Shown here piece by piece: positions 7,117-16,537 of a stretch of 44,557 nt of DNA. A program made the translations under genes and the position numbers. The notes beneath the pieces are model-generated. The model searched no databases, was not told the DNA's origin, and was given only the letters and a program-made list of their open reading frames with translations. Numbering within the stretch: the first letter of the stretch is position 1; each line of letters begins with the position of its first letter. Source of the DNA: Bacillota bacterium (lineage in GTDB: Bacteria > Bacillota > Clostridia > Lachnospirales > Lachnospiraceae); assembly GCA_023420935.1 (NCBI GenBank), contig JAEZUR010000094.1, positions 1 to 44,557 on the forward strand, written 5' to 3'.

Positions 7117-7917
7117 CTATGCTCTCAATTTATATTCTAGTCTAATTTTATCTGCGATCAGAGCAACAAATTCTGAGTTGGTAGGTTTCCCTTTACCATT
7201 GCTAACGGTATATCCAAATAATTCATCAATCGTATCCATTTTACCTCTACTCCAAGCAACTTCAATCGCATGACGAATCGCTCTTTCTACTCTACTTGGT
7301 GTAGTCTTATGACGTTTTGCAATGGATGGATATAATAATTTAGTAATTGAATTCAACATCTCACCATCATTTACTGACATCATAATTGCATCTCTTAAGT
7401 ACTGATATCCTTTAATATGAGCAGGGACACCAATTTCATGAATAATATTAGTAACATCTGATTCTAGATTGTTTTCTAAAAATGTTGATCTATTTTCATA
7501 GATATTACCCTTTGGTGTTTCAACAAGCTTGTTTCTCAAACTACTCTTAACTTGTTTCACACGTGATAGCACCATCTGATTATCAAAAGGTTTCATTATA
7601 TAATAGTCTGCTCCCAATTCAAACGCATTTTCAGTCACCCCTTGCTGCCCAATAGCAGTCACAATAATAAATGATGGTATCTTTTTGTGCTCTGTTGTTT
7701 GTCTTACTTTTTCCATTACGCCAAGCCCGTCCAACTTAGGCATAATTAAGTCTAGTAGTACCACATCTGGCGTTTTATCCTTAATTAGAATCAACGCATC
7801 CATCCCATTGTCTGCGGTACCAACTACCTCAATGTCACCATCCTCCTTCATAATCTCAGCTAATAGTTCGATCATCCTCTCATTGTCGTCCACGATAGCT
7901 ACCTTAATCTTTGCCAT
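7117..7917 (-). CDS. spo0A: Sporulation master response regulator Spo0A
   Basis: A phosphorylation-activated transcription factor that commits the cell to sporulation. At 266 residues it has the normal length. The receiver domain (about 1-120) has the acidic pair Asp10-Asp11, the phosphoacceptor Asp56 in VVLLDLIMPKLDG, and the conserved Thr and Lys in VTAIGQQG and YIMKPFDN. A linker leads to the Spo0A C-terminal winged-helix domain (about 150-266), with the recognition region KRHKTTPSRVERAIRHAIEVAW and the final GKPTNSEFVALIADKIR. The ATG follows AGGAGG with good spacing. It comes after spoIVB, the order conserved in spore formers. Two sigma-A-like promoters lie in the 355-nt upstream gap. 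No exact TGTCGAA 0A box was found there. Confidence 0.98.
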   Translation of the reverse strand: MAKIKVAIVDDNERMIELLAEIMKEDGDIEVVGTADNGMDALILIKDKTPDVVLLDLIMPKLDGLGVMEKVRQTTEHKKIPSFIIVTAIGQQGVTENAFELGADYYIMKPFDNQMVLSRVKQVKSSLRNKLVETPKGNIYENRSTFLENNLESDVTNIIHEIGVPAHIKGYQYLRDAIMMSVNDGEMLNSITKLLYPSIAKRHKTTPSRVERAIRHAIEVAWSRGKMDTIDELFGYTVSNGKGKPTNSEFVALIADKIRLEYKLRA

Positions 7918-8009
7918 GAATACTTCCTCCTACTTTTTTGTTGCTCATTCATTAGCTTCTACAACTTTTTCCCCTAAAAATTCTTCGTTGTGCTTTCGGA
8001 CATATTTGG

Positions 8010-8038
8010 ATTATAACTTCTGTCTAATAATTAGTCAA
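8010..8038 (-). promoter_or_regulatory. Proximal spo0A promoter (sigma-A type)
   Basis: On the minus strand TTGACT (8033-8038), a 17-nt spacer and a perfect TATAAT (8010-8015) lie about 93 nt upstream of the spo0A ATG. Confidence 0.65.
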
Positions 8039-8200
8039 TATATATAGTCAAAAAATACCATTTTTCCACATATATTTCATATTAACTAATACATTATGAT
8101 TAATCCTAAATTATTACGAAAAATTCCTTGTTTATTACTAATGAAAGACAATGCTGATTAATTTGATAAAATTTGATGTATAATTTAAAGCCACGATGTT

Positions 8201-8229
8201 ATTATATCCATTTTTTTACATTATATCAA
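8201..8229 (-). promoter_or_regulatory. Distal spo0A promoter candidate (sigma-A type)
   Basis: On the minus strand TTGATA (8224-8229), a 17-nt spacer and TATAAT (8201-8206) give a second good match. Transcripts would carry a leader of about 280 nt. The surrounding AT-richness raises the chance of a coincidental match. Confidence 0.45.
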
Positions 8230-8272
8230 TTTATTTCCATCGCATAAAACGACAACTTTTCTCTATTTTGTA

Positions 8273-9556
8273 TTATTCTCCATTCTGTAGCATATTTTCA
8301 ATAAATATACCATAGCCTTTTGTTGAGTCCTGTATAAAAACGTGTGTAACTGCTCCTATTAATTTGTCATTTTGTATAATAGGGCTCCCGCTCATACCTT
8401 GTACAATACCATTGGTTTTGGACAATAATTCTTTGTCTGTAATACGAATCACCAAACCTTTACTATGATTCTTCGTATTTAAGGATATTTTCTCTATTAC
8501 AATATCATATTGTTTTATTTCCTTGTCAATACAACATAGAATACTGGCTTTTCCTAGTTTAATTTCTTGTTTAAACGCAATTGGCATTGGATCCATAACT
8601 GTAAATCTGTCAGATTCTTTTTCCATACTACCAAATATGCCTTGTTCTGTATTCTTAAAAATATCTCCGTATTTATCACTTTTTGCTAAATTAATTAAAC
8701 CAACTAATTCACCAGGTGTACCTCTTTCACCTTTTTGTATCTGCAAGATATCCGCTTTATAGATGGCTCCTTCACCTACGTCCATCATAAGATTTGTATC
8801 CACATCTGTAATACCATGTCCTAATGCACCAAATTGTTTATTATCTGTAATATAGGTCAAAGTTCCAATTCCCTGTGTGTCATTTCTTATCCAAGTACCT
8901 ATTTTATAATCACCATCTACCGTTTTTATAGGTTTTACTGTCACTTTTGTTACTACATTTCCTCTACGTATCTTAATTCTAATGTCTTTACCTTTACTTT
9001 CTTGAATTTGTTTTGATAACTCTTCTTTATTAGTTATCTGCTCATCATTAACCGCTAATATATAATCTCCTGATTTTAAAATATTAAGCGCTGGCTCATA
9101 ATTCAGTCCATCAACAGAATGAATAACACCAGTACCTAGCACCATAATTCCATCTGTTTTCACATAAATACCAATTGGAATTCCACTTGGTGTTACCTTA
9201 ATACTCTTAATGACTTCAAGATTGACTTGCTTTAATTTAATAAGACCAAATAATTTTAAATTTATCTTATATTTTCCAGCTTTGGATGACTGGATTGTAA
9301 ATGGGTCACTTAAGTCAAAATGAATCATATTTTGATCTAACTTGGCTTGTGCAACATTGATAGCATCCACATTTTCTGTACTGATACCAGCTTCGATTGG
9401 CAGTGAAAAATCAAACCTTCCAGTTTCGTTCACTGCTATTTTAATATCATCTGGTATCCTATTATCTAGCATTCTATTGCCAAAATAAAAGATTCCAGCA
9501 AGATTTATTAAAAAAAACAAAATTAGTATATACCGATATCTGGAATATCTCTTCAT
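8273..9556 (-). CDS. spoIVB: SpoIVB peptidase (S55 serine protease with PDZ domain)
   Basis: A forespore-made protease secreted into the intermembrane space, where in Bacillus it triggers activation of pro-sigma-K through SpoIVFA. The 427-residue protein has one N-terminal membrane anchor (about 8-27), then a PDZ domain (about 130-215, with VKTDGIMVLGTGVIH and GDYILAVNDEQITNKEEL). The S55 peptidase domain (about 225-427) has the catalytic His in GALGHGITD and the catalytic Ser in the strongly conserved GMSGSPIIQNDKLIGAVTHV. The start has GGGGTG 5 nt upstream. Its place between recN and spo0A is the standard order. A terminator for recN lies in the 97-nt upstream gap, so it has its own promoter. 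A CATTTTA motif there resembles a sigma-G -10 box, but no matching -35 at the right distance was found. Confidence 0.97.
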   Translation of the reverse strand: MKRYSRYRYILILFFLINLAGIFYFGNRMLDNRIPDDIKIAVNETGRFDFSLPIEAGISTENVDAINVAQAKLDQNMIHFDLSDPFTIQSSKAGKYKINLKLFGLIKLKQVNLEVIKSIKVTPSGIPIGIYVKTDGIMVLGTGVIHSVDGLNYEPALNILKSGDYILAVNDEQITNKEELSKQIQESKGKDIRIKIRRGNVVTKVTVKPIKTVDGDYKIGTWIRNDTQGIGTLTYITDNKQFGALGHGITDVDTNLMMDVGEGAIYKADILQIQKGERGTPGELVGLINLAKSDKYGDIFKNTEQGIFGSMEKESDRFTVMDPMPIAFKQEIKLGKASILCCIDKEIKQYDIVIEKISLNTKNHSKGLVIRITDKELLSKTNGIVQGMSGSPIIQNDKLIGAVTHVFIQDSTKGYGIFIENMLQNGE

Positions 9557-9597
9557 GATTTCACCCCGGAATTTAGACTTTATTATAAAATGAAAAA

Positions 9598-9620
9598 GGA
9601 TATACCATTTTGGTATACCC
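9598..9620 (-). terminator. Terminator of recN
   Basis: On the minus strand GGTATACC, AAAA and TGGTATATCC form a compact stem followed by TTTTTC. It lies between the recN stop and the spoIVB start and should insulate the two genes. Confidence 0.8.
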
Positions 9621-9653
9621 TTAACTATTATTCCTATAACTGTCTATTTCAAA

Positions 9654-11333
9654 CTAGTATTTTTTGGTGTTTGTTGCCAGTACTTTCATTTCTTTGGCAC
9701 TATTAATTACAGAGTCTGTAATCTCTGCACCTCCAAGTATTCTTGCAATCTCAAGAGCAGCATCTTCTTCATTTAATAAACGAATCGATGTTTTGGTTGA
9801 GTTTAAATCTGCTGATTTCTCGATTATGTAATGTTCATCAGCCATAGCTGCAATCTGAGGCAAATGAGTAATACAAATAACTTGATGACTTTTTGCAATG
9901 ACAGAGAGTTTTTCTGAAACTTTCTGTGCAGTTCTTCCGCTGACACCAACATCAATCTCATCAAAAATCAGGGTATCAATTGCATCATGGTCAGCTAGCA
10001 CTGACTTGATAGCTAACATAATTCTTGATAACTCTCCACCAGATGCAACTTTTGACAATGGTTTCATATCTTCTCCAGGGTTTGTTGAAATTAAGAATTC
10101 TGCTTCATCATATCCATTCTCTGTATATTTCGCTAATTTTTTAAAATCAATACAAAATCTTACATCCAAAAAATTAAGATCTACTAATGCGTTGTGAATC
10201 TGTTCAGATAAAATTGCAGCATTCTTTTGTCTTATCTGTGAGAGCCTCTTGCAGTTCAATTCAAGCTTTTTCTCCAGTTGCTCTAATTTATCCTTTAGTG
10301 TAGATGTATACATGTTATAATCTTTAAAACGCTCTAATTTATCCATAGTTGTATTATAGTATTCTAAAATATCGTCAATACTATTACCATATTTCGCTTG
10401 AAGATTATGAACTAGATCAAGCCTTTCTTCCACTTCGCGAAATGTATGAGGATCATAATTAAACTCTGACATGTAATCTGACATTTCTCTATTAAAATCA
10501 TTAATTAAATTCTCAATATCGGAAAGTTGTAAACTGAATCCATGAATTTCTTCGTCATATTCTTCTAATTTGCTAAGAATTCGAACCGCTCTACCTATCG
10601 TATCACTGATAGATTGTTGAGATTCACCAGTTATCTCATATACATTAGCCAAACTTTCCATAATTGTATTAGAATTTAAAAGTTTTCGATATTGAAGTTC
10701 TAATTCTTCCTCTTCATTGCGTTTTAACCTTGCACTTTCAATTTCTTTCATCTCATATTCCATAAAGGAGATCTCACGAATTCGTTCCTCTTCAGAAATA
10801 AATGCTTCTTCATATTCTTTCTTGGTCTTACAATATTCTTCATAACTATCTTGAATCTGTTCTTTTAATGTAATAATTTCATTTTTTGAAAAATGATCTA
10901 CAATCTCTAGGTGTTTACGCTTATATAATAAGGATTGATGTTCATGCTGACCATGAATATCGATTAATACCCCAGCAATATCCTTTAACGTAGTTGCAGT
11001 AACCGTTTCTCCATTGATCTTGTTAATACTTCTTCCGTTCATTATCTTTCTAGAAATGATAATCTGTCCATCTGAAATAGGAATGTCAAATGCTTTCATC
11101 TTATCAATCGAGACCTGATCTTCCAACTGAAATAATAATTCCACAAGTGCATAATCTGCACCTTTTCGAATCATATCTGCTGATACTTTTGCCCCCAATG
11201 CAATATTAATGGAACCTATAATAATGGACTTACCTGCTCCTGTTTCTCCAGTTAGTACATTCAAATGTTCGGAAAAACAAACATCCACCTCATCAATAAT
11301 AGCCAAATTTTTAACATGTAGGTTTAATAACAA
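9654..11333 (-). CDS. recN: DNA repair protein RecN
   Basis: An SMC-like ATPase recruited early to DNA double-strand breaks. The 559-residue length is normal. Walker A GETGAGKS lies near residues 30-37. Long coiled coils flank a central hinge (about 150-370). The C-terminal half has the signature SKVASGGELSRIMLAIK, Walker B TLIFDEIDVGVSG, and the D-loop/switch region VICITHLPQIAAMADEHY. The start codon is TTG with GGAGG 7 nt upstream; no better ATG is nearby. In most Firmicutes recN directly follows argR; here five other genes lie between them. It is transcribed toward spoIVB but ends in a terminator. Confidence 0.97.
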   Translation of the reverse strand: MLLNLHVKNLAIIDEVDVCFSEHLNVLTGETGAGKSIIIGSINIALGAKVSADMIRKGADYALVELLFQLEDQVSIDKMKAFDIPISDGQIIISRKIMNGRSINKINGETVTATTLKDIAGVLIDIHGQHEHQSLLYKRKHLEIVDHFSKNEIITLKEQIQDSYEEYCKTKKEYEEAFISEEERIREISFMEYEMKEIESARLKRNEEEELELQYRKLLNSNTIMESLANVYEITGESQQSISDTIGRAVRILSKLEEYDEEIHGFSLQLSDIENLINDFNREMSDYMSEFNYDPHTFREVEERLDLVHNLQAKYGNSIDDILEYYNTTMDKLERFKDYNMYTSTLKDKLEQLEKKLELNCKRLSQIRQKNAAILSEQIHNALVDLNFLDVRFCIDFKKLAKYTENGYDEAEFLISTNPGEDMKPLSKVASGGELSRIMLAIKSVLADHDAIDTLIFDEIDVGVSGRTAQKVSEKLSVIAKSHQVICITHLPQIAAMADEHYIIEKSADLNSTKTSIRLLNEEDAALEIARILGGAEITDSVINSAKEMKVLATNTKKY

Positions 11334-11456
11334 GAATTCTCCTCCTCCGTAAAAGCTTGATCGCCTATAAAATTGTTATCAAACTAAACTCTCTCGTAAA
11401 CATATGTTCTGTTTTGATTTTATCACATTGTTTTCTGAGAATCAATAGCAAAAAAA

Positions 11457-11510
11457 GAGTTTCCTAGAAATTTATTTCTGTTACACAGTTATAAATTTCT
11501 TTGGAAACTC
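11457..11510. terminator. Terminator after the BIG2-repeat gene
   Basis: GAGTTTCC and GGAAACTC form the base, continued by AGAAATTTAT and an AT-rich upper stem with a large loop. On the minus strand the stem is followed by TTTTTTTGC. It separates the Ig-like protein gene from recN. Confidence 0.8.
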
Positions 11511-11522
11511 TTTTGTCATCTA

Positions 11523-14500
11523 TCAATTTGAAATATTTTTAACTCTTACCCTACAGGTAAGCTTTATACCATTTACCATAGCATTAATTACGGTAGTACC
11601 TGACTTCTTGGCCACAACTTTACCATTGCTGTCAACGGTTGCAACACTTGGGTTAGTTGAAAACCAGGAAACTTTCTTAGCTCCTTCTACCCAAATTGTT
11701 TCCGTATCATATTGCTCCATGGTTAACGATGACTTATTAAGCCCTACTACAGTTACATTTACTGTCGCTTGTTTACCGCTGCTCGTTGTTATTGTAATAG
11801 TAGCAATACCCGGTGTTCTTGCTGTTATCTTACCTTTATTAGTAACCGTTGCAATAGCACGATTATCACTAGAATAAGTGACAGAATCTGTTGAATTAGA
11901 TGGTTGTATAGAAACAGATACCGTTCCCGTTTGTCCTTTAATCATAGTCATATCTTTTGTTGATACCGTTACACTGGAAGCTGCTACTTCTTTTATGACT
12001 TTAACGATACAATATGCAGTTTTATTACTATTATCTCTTGTTACTGCCTTAATCGTTGCAACTCCAACTTTGAATCCAGTCACACGTCCACTAGAATCAA
12101 CAATGGCAACATCCTTATTACTAGATGACCATGTTGGTGTTTTGTACGTTACATTAGAAGGTTTAATCGTTGCACTTAATTTAACACTTCTTCCTTCCAC
12201 TACTGTTACAACTGCTTTATTAAGGCGTATACTTGTAGCTGCTCTTACAACATAGATAGTACAGGAATCTTGTTCTCCACTTCCGTCTGTTGCTTTCACT
12301 CGAATGGTACATTTTCCGATTTTCTTCGCAGTAATTTTTCCTTTGGAATTTACTGTTGCAATAGAAGTATTAGATGAAGTCCATCGTAACACCTGATTTG
12401 TCGCTGCATTTGTCTTAATGGTAGCTTTCAACGTTACTGTTTTACCTATTCCCAAACGATAGGAGGAATGATTCAATTTCAACGAAGTCATAACTTCATT
12501 AACCGTTACGATACAGGTTGCAACATATCCACCTTCTTGAGACTTACAAGTAATAATTGCGGTACCACCCTTTAATCCTTTTACGACACCAGCTGATGTA
12601 ACAGATGCTATCTTTGTATTGGATGATGTCCATGTTACTTTTGTATTGGTTGGTTTACTTGGTGTAAACACTGGTTTTAATGTAAATGTTCTATTCTTGG
12701 TAACCGATTTCGTTGCATAATTTAATGTCATACCTTTTATGTTTTCTTTTACGGTAACATATAGATATTCCACTTTACCCGACTTTGTTTTTATTAATAT
12801 AATAGTGGAACCTGGTGAAACACCGGTTACCTTACCAGCATCTGTTACAGTTGCGATTCCAGGATCTTTTGCGGTCCAGGTTAGAACTGTTTCTGTACTG
12901 CCGGCTGGGACTGGAGCTGCTATAACATGGTATACGTCTCCAACTCCAAGGGTTAGGTCGTAAACATCTAATTTAACGCCAGTCGCTGCTTGTGTTACGA
13001 TAATGGTACATGTCGCAGAATGACCTTCTTCTGTAGTAGCAGTTACATAAGTTTTTCCTGGTGCAACGGCTGTAACCAATCCGGTTGAAGACACCGTCGC
13101 TATGGCCGAATCTATTGTTTTCCACTTAATGTCTGATGTTGCATTGGTTGGAGTCGTAGTAACTTCAAGCTTCTCAGTCTTACTTACTTCTATGGTTGTT
13201 GTTGTTTTATTCAAGGTTAATCCAGTAGATGATGCAGTAACAGTTAAGTTACATTGTGCCATAATATTATTTGGATTAAATGTTGGTTGAACTGAAATAA
13301 TTGCCTGACCTGCACTTACTAGCGTTACCATTCCATCTTCATCCACAGTTGCAACAGCAGTATTTGACGATTGCCATAATAGTTTTGTTTTTACATCTGC
13401 TGGAACTGTAGTAGCTTTCAATCGATAAAACTGTTGACTCATTTTCACTTTTACCTGTGTCTGAGATAATGAAATCGCAGTCATGGTATCCGTTACTGTT
13501 ATCTTGCACGAAGTATATATCATGTTTTGACTATTCATAACCATTATTACCGTAGAACCAACTTTTTTACCAGTAATCTCAATACTTTTGGAACCCGGCA
13601 TCACATTAGTATCAACTATGGTTTTGTCTGATACAACCCAAGTCAAATCTGCTGTTGTATTTTCCGGTGTTAAAATAGCAGATATTACATTCGTCTCACC
13701 AACAGGTAAGGTCAATTCCGTTTTACTTAATTTAACTTCGGTAACTGCTGGTAGAATAAAAATGATACAGGAGGCTTTTTTTATGTTACCATTGGTCATT
13801 GTAAATGTCGCAGTAATGGTAACACTATCGTTTGTAGTATTACTGTCCGAATTATCGGTTGCTTTTTTTGCTGTAACAAGACCTGTAGTAGGATTAACCG
13901 TTGCATATGTGTCATTACTTGATTCCCAAACCAACTTTCCATCCATATTCTCATATAATGCCTCTAGAGGTAAGGTTGCTCCAACATACATATTGGCTTT
14001 CGTAATGTTCAATTTAAATCCATTAATAATGGTTATATGTATTTTAAATTCTAATGGTATTGGAGCAGTTCCTTCATAGATCGCTTTTATATCATTACTT
14101 GCATTATAATTTGCCGTATTTGGTACGATAGTCATATCCACAGTTCCTGTATTAACTCCTGTTGAGATAATACCAGTATTATTGTTATATGTTATTAAAC
14201 CAGCGGGAGTTATACCAGATGATTCAAATAATGTTTTAAAAGTATCTGTATCAATGTTAAATGCATCTCCTAAATTATAGCTATCACCAGCTATAATACT
14301 AACAGAAAGTTCCTTTAAATTGGAGTAAACTGTAACGTCTGCATAAGTAACATACGCATCACCAAGCTCTAATGATTTACTTATATTTTTCGTTTCACTT
14401 TCATAGGTTCCTGCTGTCCAAAAATAGATTCGGTAGTTTCCTGCTTTCGCATCAATTGTATATTTATTACTATCCGCCCCAACTGGAATTAGTTCCGCTA

Positions 14501-15401
14501 AATCAGATTGTTTTCCAATTGAATTGGATACTTCTACATAACTTGCACCAACTTTACGCTTTATTACCCATATAATTTTTTCTCCTAATGGTTTTGTTGC
14601 ATTACTACCAAAAAGAGCATCTACATAGATAGAACCTAAGTTTTTAGTTGCAAATGCTGTTGTTTTCACAAAACTTGAATTCTGATTACTTACTTGTGGT
14701 AAAACATAAACTTTTATAGAAGCACTGTATTTTATTGTACTAGTAGACGTAGTATCCGTATATGTTGCTGTAATTGTACCAGAACCTGCTCCCACGGCTG
14801 TGCATCGCTCCATATTAAGATTAGCTACACTACCCTCAGTACAAGTTACAATATCAGGGTTTGATGATTCAAACGTGGTATTTGGAGCATTAAAAAGTGG
14901 TGCCAGATCCAATGTTTGACCGCTATACATTACCAACGAATATTCTTTATCGGTATCATAAATCTTTTTAAATTTTCCGTCTTCTTTATTAATAGCAAAA
15001 GCAATATTAAATTGACAAGATATTGTTTTTAAAGTATGGCTATCTGCATTATCTACAATCGTAGCAGTTAACGTAACTTGTCCTACACCCAATGCTTTTA
15101 CATTACATTGAGCTTTATTACTTGGATTTTGTGTTAATGTTACCGCTCCAGTTGTATCATCCTGAGCAGACCAAATAATGTCGTAGCCTGCATTAGTAGA
15201 CACGGTACCAGGATAAACTTCAACTGTAGTTGTTGCTCTTTGCGCTGTAAATGTACTATCCTTATAGTATTTCTCACCATATATCAGCATATATTCATTA
15301 TCTGCCGCTTTGGAAGCTTGCTTTTCACTTACATAAAACGCTGCTGTTAACACTGCAAATATTAATAGTAATATCCCTATCCTACTCTTTCTCATCTTCA
15401 T
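11523..15401 (-). CDS. Large secreted protein of tandem bacterial Ig-like (BIG2) repeats
   Basis: The 1292-residue protein starts MKMRKSRIGILLLIFAVLTA, a signal peptide or membrane anchor. This start was chosen because TAGGAGG lies 9 nt upstream; an in-frame start 14 codons earlier has no such site. The rest is tandem Ig-like domains of 80-90 residues with the BIG2 hallmark (W-x-SSN-x-x-IATV-x-x-x-G-x-V-x-x-x-x-x-G). About nine are clear in the C-terminal two thirds, and about three degenerate ones are at the N-terminus. There is no LPxTG motif, S-layer domain, enzyme domain or second membrane segment, so it is probably released or loosely attached. BIG2 arrays usually act as adhesion stalks or spacers on the cell surface; that role is inferred. 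It has its own terminator and belongs to the insert between argR and recN. Confidence 0.9.
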   Translation of the reverse strand: MKMRKSRIGILLLIFAVLTAAFYVSEKQASKAADNEYMLIYGEKYYKDSTFTAQRATTTVEVYPGTVSTNAGYDIIWSAQDDTTGAVTLTQNPSNKAQCNVKALGVGQVTLTATIVDNADSHTLKTISCQFNIAFAINKEDGKFKKIYDTDKEYSLVMYSGQTLDLAPLFNAPNTTFESSNPDIVTCTEGSVANLNMERCTAVGAGSGTITATYTDTTSTSTIKYSASIKVYVLPQVSNQNSSFVKTTAFATKNLGSIYVDALFGSNATKPLGEKIIWVIKRKVGASYVEVSNSIGKQSDLAELIPVGADSNKYTIDAKAGNYRIYFWTAGTYESETKNISKSLELGDAYVTYADVTVYSNLKELSVSIIAGDSYNLGDAFNIDTDTFKTLFESSGITPAGLITYNNNTGIISTGVNTGTVDMTIVPNTANYNASNDIKAIYEGTAPIPLEFKIHITIINGFKLNITKANMYVGATLPLEALYENMDGKLVWESSNDTYATVNPTTGLVTAKKATDNSDSNTTNDSVTITATFTMTNGNIKKASCIIFILPAVTEVKLSKTELTLPVGETNVISAILTPENTTADLTWVVSDKTIVDTNVMPGSKSIEITGKKVGSTVIMVMNSQNMIYTSCKITVTDTMTAISLSQTQVKVKMSQQFYRLKATTVPADVKTKLLWQSSNTAVATVDEDGMVTLVSAGQAIISVQPTFNPNNIMAQCNLTVTASSTGLTLNKTTTTIEVSKTEKLEVTTTPTNATSDIKWKTIDSAIATVSSTGLVTAVAPGKTYVTATTEEGHSATCTIIVTQAATGVKLDVYDLTLGVGDVYHVIAAPVPAGSTETVLTWTAKDPGIATVTDAGKVTGVSPGSTIILIKTKSGKVEYLYVTVKENIKGMTLNYATKSVTKNRTFTLKPVFTPSKPTNTKVTWTSSNTKIASVTSAGVVKGLKGGTAIITCKSQEGGYVATCIVTVNEVMTSLKLNHSSYRLGIGKTVTLKATIKTNAATNQVLRWTSSNTSIATVNSKGKITAKKIGKCTIRVKATDGSGEQDSCTIYVVRAATSIRLNKAVVTVVEGRSVKLSATIKPSNVTYKTPTWSSSNKDVAIVDSSGRVTGFKVGVATIKAVTRDNSNKTAYCIVKVIKEVAASSVTVSTKDMTMIKGQTGTVSVSIQPSNSTDSVTYSSDNRAIATVTNKGKITARTPGIATITITTSSGKQATVNVTVVGLNKSSLTMEQYDTETIWVEGAKKVSWFSTNPSVATVDSNGKVVAKKSGTTVINAMVNGIKLTCRVRVKNISN

Positions 15402-15548
15402 TAACCTTTTCCTCCTACCCATTTTGTCTAAAATATATGTCATTTAAGAATTTCACATAATATAAATTATATATCGACAATTTTCGTATGTACCCTTAAC
15501 CAATTCTGTACTTTTTTAATGGTAATAATCGCCACTAAAAGCATTAAA

Positions 15549-15577
15549 AATCCATCTGCCCAGACTGCAGATGGATT
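15549..15577 (-). terminator. Terminator of the CFI-box-like gene
   Basis: AATCCATCTGC pairs perfectly with GCAGATGGATT around a 7-nt loop, and on the minus strand the stem is followed by a short T-run (TTTTTAA, overlapping the stem end). It lies directly after the stop codon at 15581. Confidence 0.85.
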
Positions 15578-15580
15578 ACT

Positions 15581-16501
15581 TTATTGAATATATTTATCCT
15601 GTAATTTACGAACCATGTTCATGTATTGTTTCATACAAGCTTCTGGATTCCCCATCTCAATATTCTGTAAGCATACTGCTAAATCCTTTTTCCATATTTC
15701 TTCGTAAACCTGTCTTCTATCTGACCGTTGATTAATGTGATTCACAATAGAAGGTGCAAATTCATAGTATTCCTGAACCAATGCTTCACCCATAGGTTGC
15801 TGAAGCATATAGTTATCACGAAATTGTCGAAACATAGTAAGTTCATAACAGTCATCTGGTTTATTGAGTGTTTCACATACAGCTGTAGTGATATAACAAA
15901 ATCTTGATTTGCGAAATCCTCCATTAATATCTTCATAAGTTCCTTTTTGAAACGCCATGTTAGGATATTGTTCTATCCAGTAATTAACTAGAACGTCTGA
16001 AAATGCCTCTGCAGATTCAGTCTTTTGAAGACCTAGCATCGGTATGGTATAGAGAGCTAAAATGATTTTATAATTCTCTATTTGAAGATTACGCTTTTTT
16101 TTGTTTGTTAAATCTTTGTTATTGTCTATATCCTTTTGTACTGTAGCAATAATTGTATCAGCACATTCCTTTAGAATTTTATCGCGATTTATAGAGGAAG
16201 CGGTATATGCTCTATCCATAGCTTCGAAGATAGGTCTCGTCTCTTCTGTGTAGTCTTTCATGGCATCAGCATATAGATTTTTTTTAAATGAATCCATTAT
16301 TCCTTTATAATTCATCACAATTTCAGAAATGTGTTCCATCGTATATTCATAATTTTCAGTAAAACTATATTTACCCTTGTCCCATCCTAGTGTCTGAGGG
16401 GTTAATTCTTCACCACAATACATACATAAAATTTTCTCAAAATTCTTTGGTAACCTTAGTTCCCCATTGCATTTTGGACATTTACTTTCCACAAATTCCA
16501 T
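15581..16501 (-). CDS. Zinc-ribbon protein with a CFI-box-like C-terminal region, function unknown
   Basis: A 306-residue soluble protein. The N-terminus carries a zinc ribbon made of Cys8-x2-Cys11 and Cys26-x2-Cys29, in the style of TFIIB-type ribbons. A helical middle region follows (about 45-195). Around residues 205-245 the stretch SRFCYITTAVCETLNKPDDCYELTMFRQFRD resembles the CFI-box (Cys-Phe-Ile-x-Thr-Ala ... Leu-Arg-Phe-Arg-Asp) found at the end of many uncharacterised bacterial proteins. The start at MEFVES is preferred because AGGAGA lies 6-7 nt upstream; a start six codons earlier overlaps that site. It follows the GGDEF gene by 36 nt and may be co-transcribed with it. The molecular function is not known. 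Confidence 0.75.
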   Translation of the reverse strand: MEFVESKCPKCNGELRLPKNFEKILCMYCGEELTPQTLGWDKGKYSFTENYEYTMEHISEIVMNYKGIMDSFKKNLYADAMKDYTEETRPIFEAMDRAYTASSINRDKILKECADTIIATVQKDIDNNKDLTNKKKRNLQIENYKIILALYTIPMLGLQKTESAEAFSDVLVNYWIEQYPNMAFQKGTYEDINGGFRKSRFCYITTAVCETLNKPDDCYELTMFRQFRDNYMLQQPMGEALVQEYYEFAPSIVNHINQRSDRRQVYEEIWKKDLAVCLQNIEMGNPEACMKQYMNMVRKLQDKYIQ

Positions 16502-16537
16502 TGTACTTCTCCTATTCATAAGACCTTTATGGTATTA

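Larger units (their letters stand above)
7918..8272. other. 355-nt spoIVB-spo0A intergenic region
   Basis: No gene was found. It is very AT-rich and contains two candidate spo0A promoters (8010-8038 and 8201-8229). A clear rho-independent terminator for spoIVB was not seen here, so read-through into spo0A is possible. Confidence 0.6.

Noticed and set aside
7918..8009. 0A box upstream of spo0A
   Set aside because: The nearest sequence (TGTCCGAA on the minus strand) carries an extra base relative to TGTCGAA, so autoregulation cannot be claimed.
9557..9597. Sigma-G promoter of spoIVB
   Set aside because: CATTTTA fits the -10 consensus, but the only GTATA candidates lie at 8 or 21 nt rather than 17-18 nt.
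11608..14079. Several plus-strand ORFs of 60-160 residues
   Set aside because: They lie antisense to the BIG2-repeat gene and their Val/Thr/Leu-rich composition follows from the repeats; no start signals were found.
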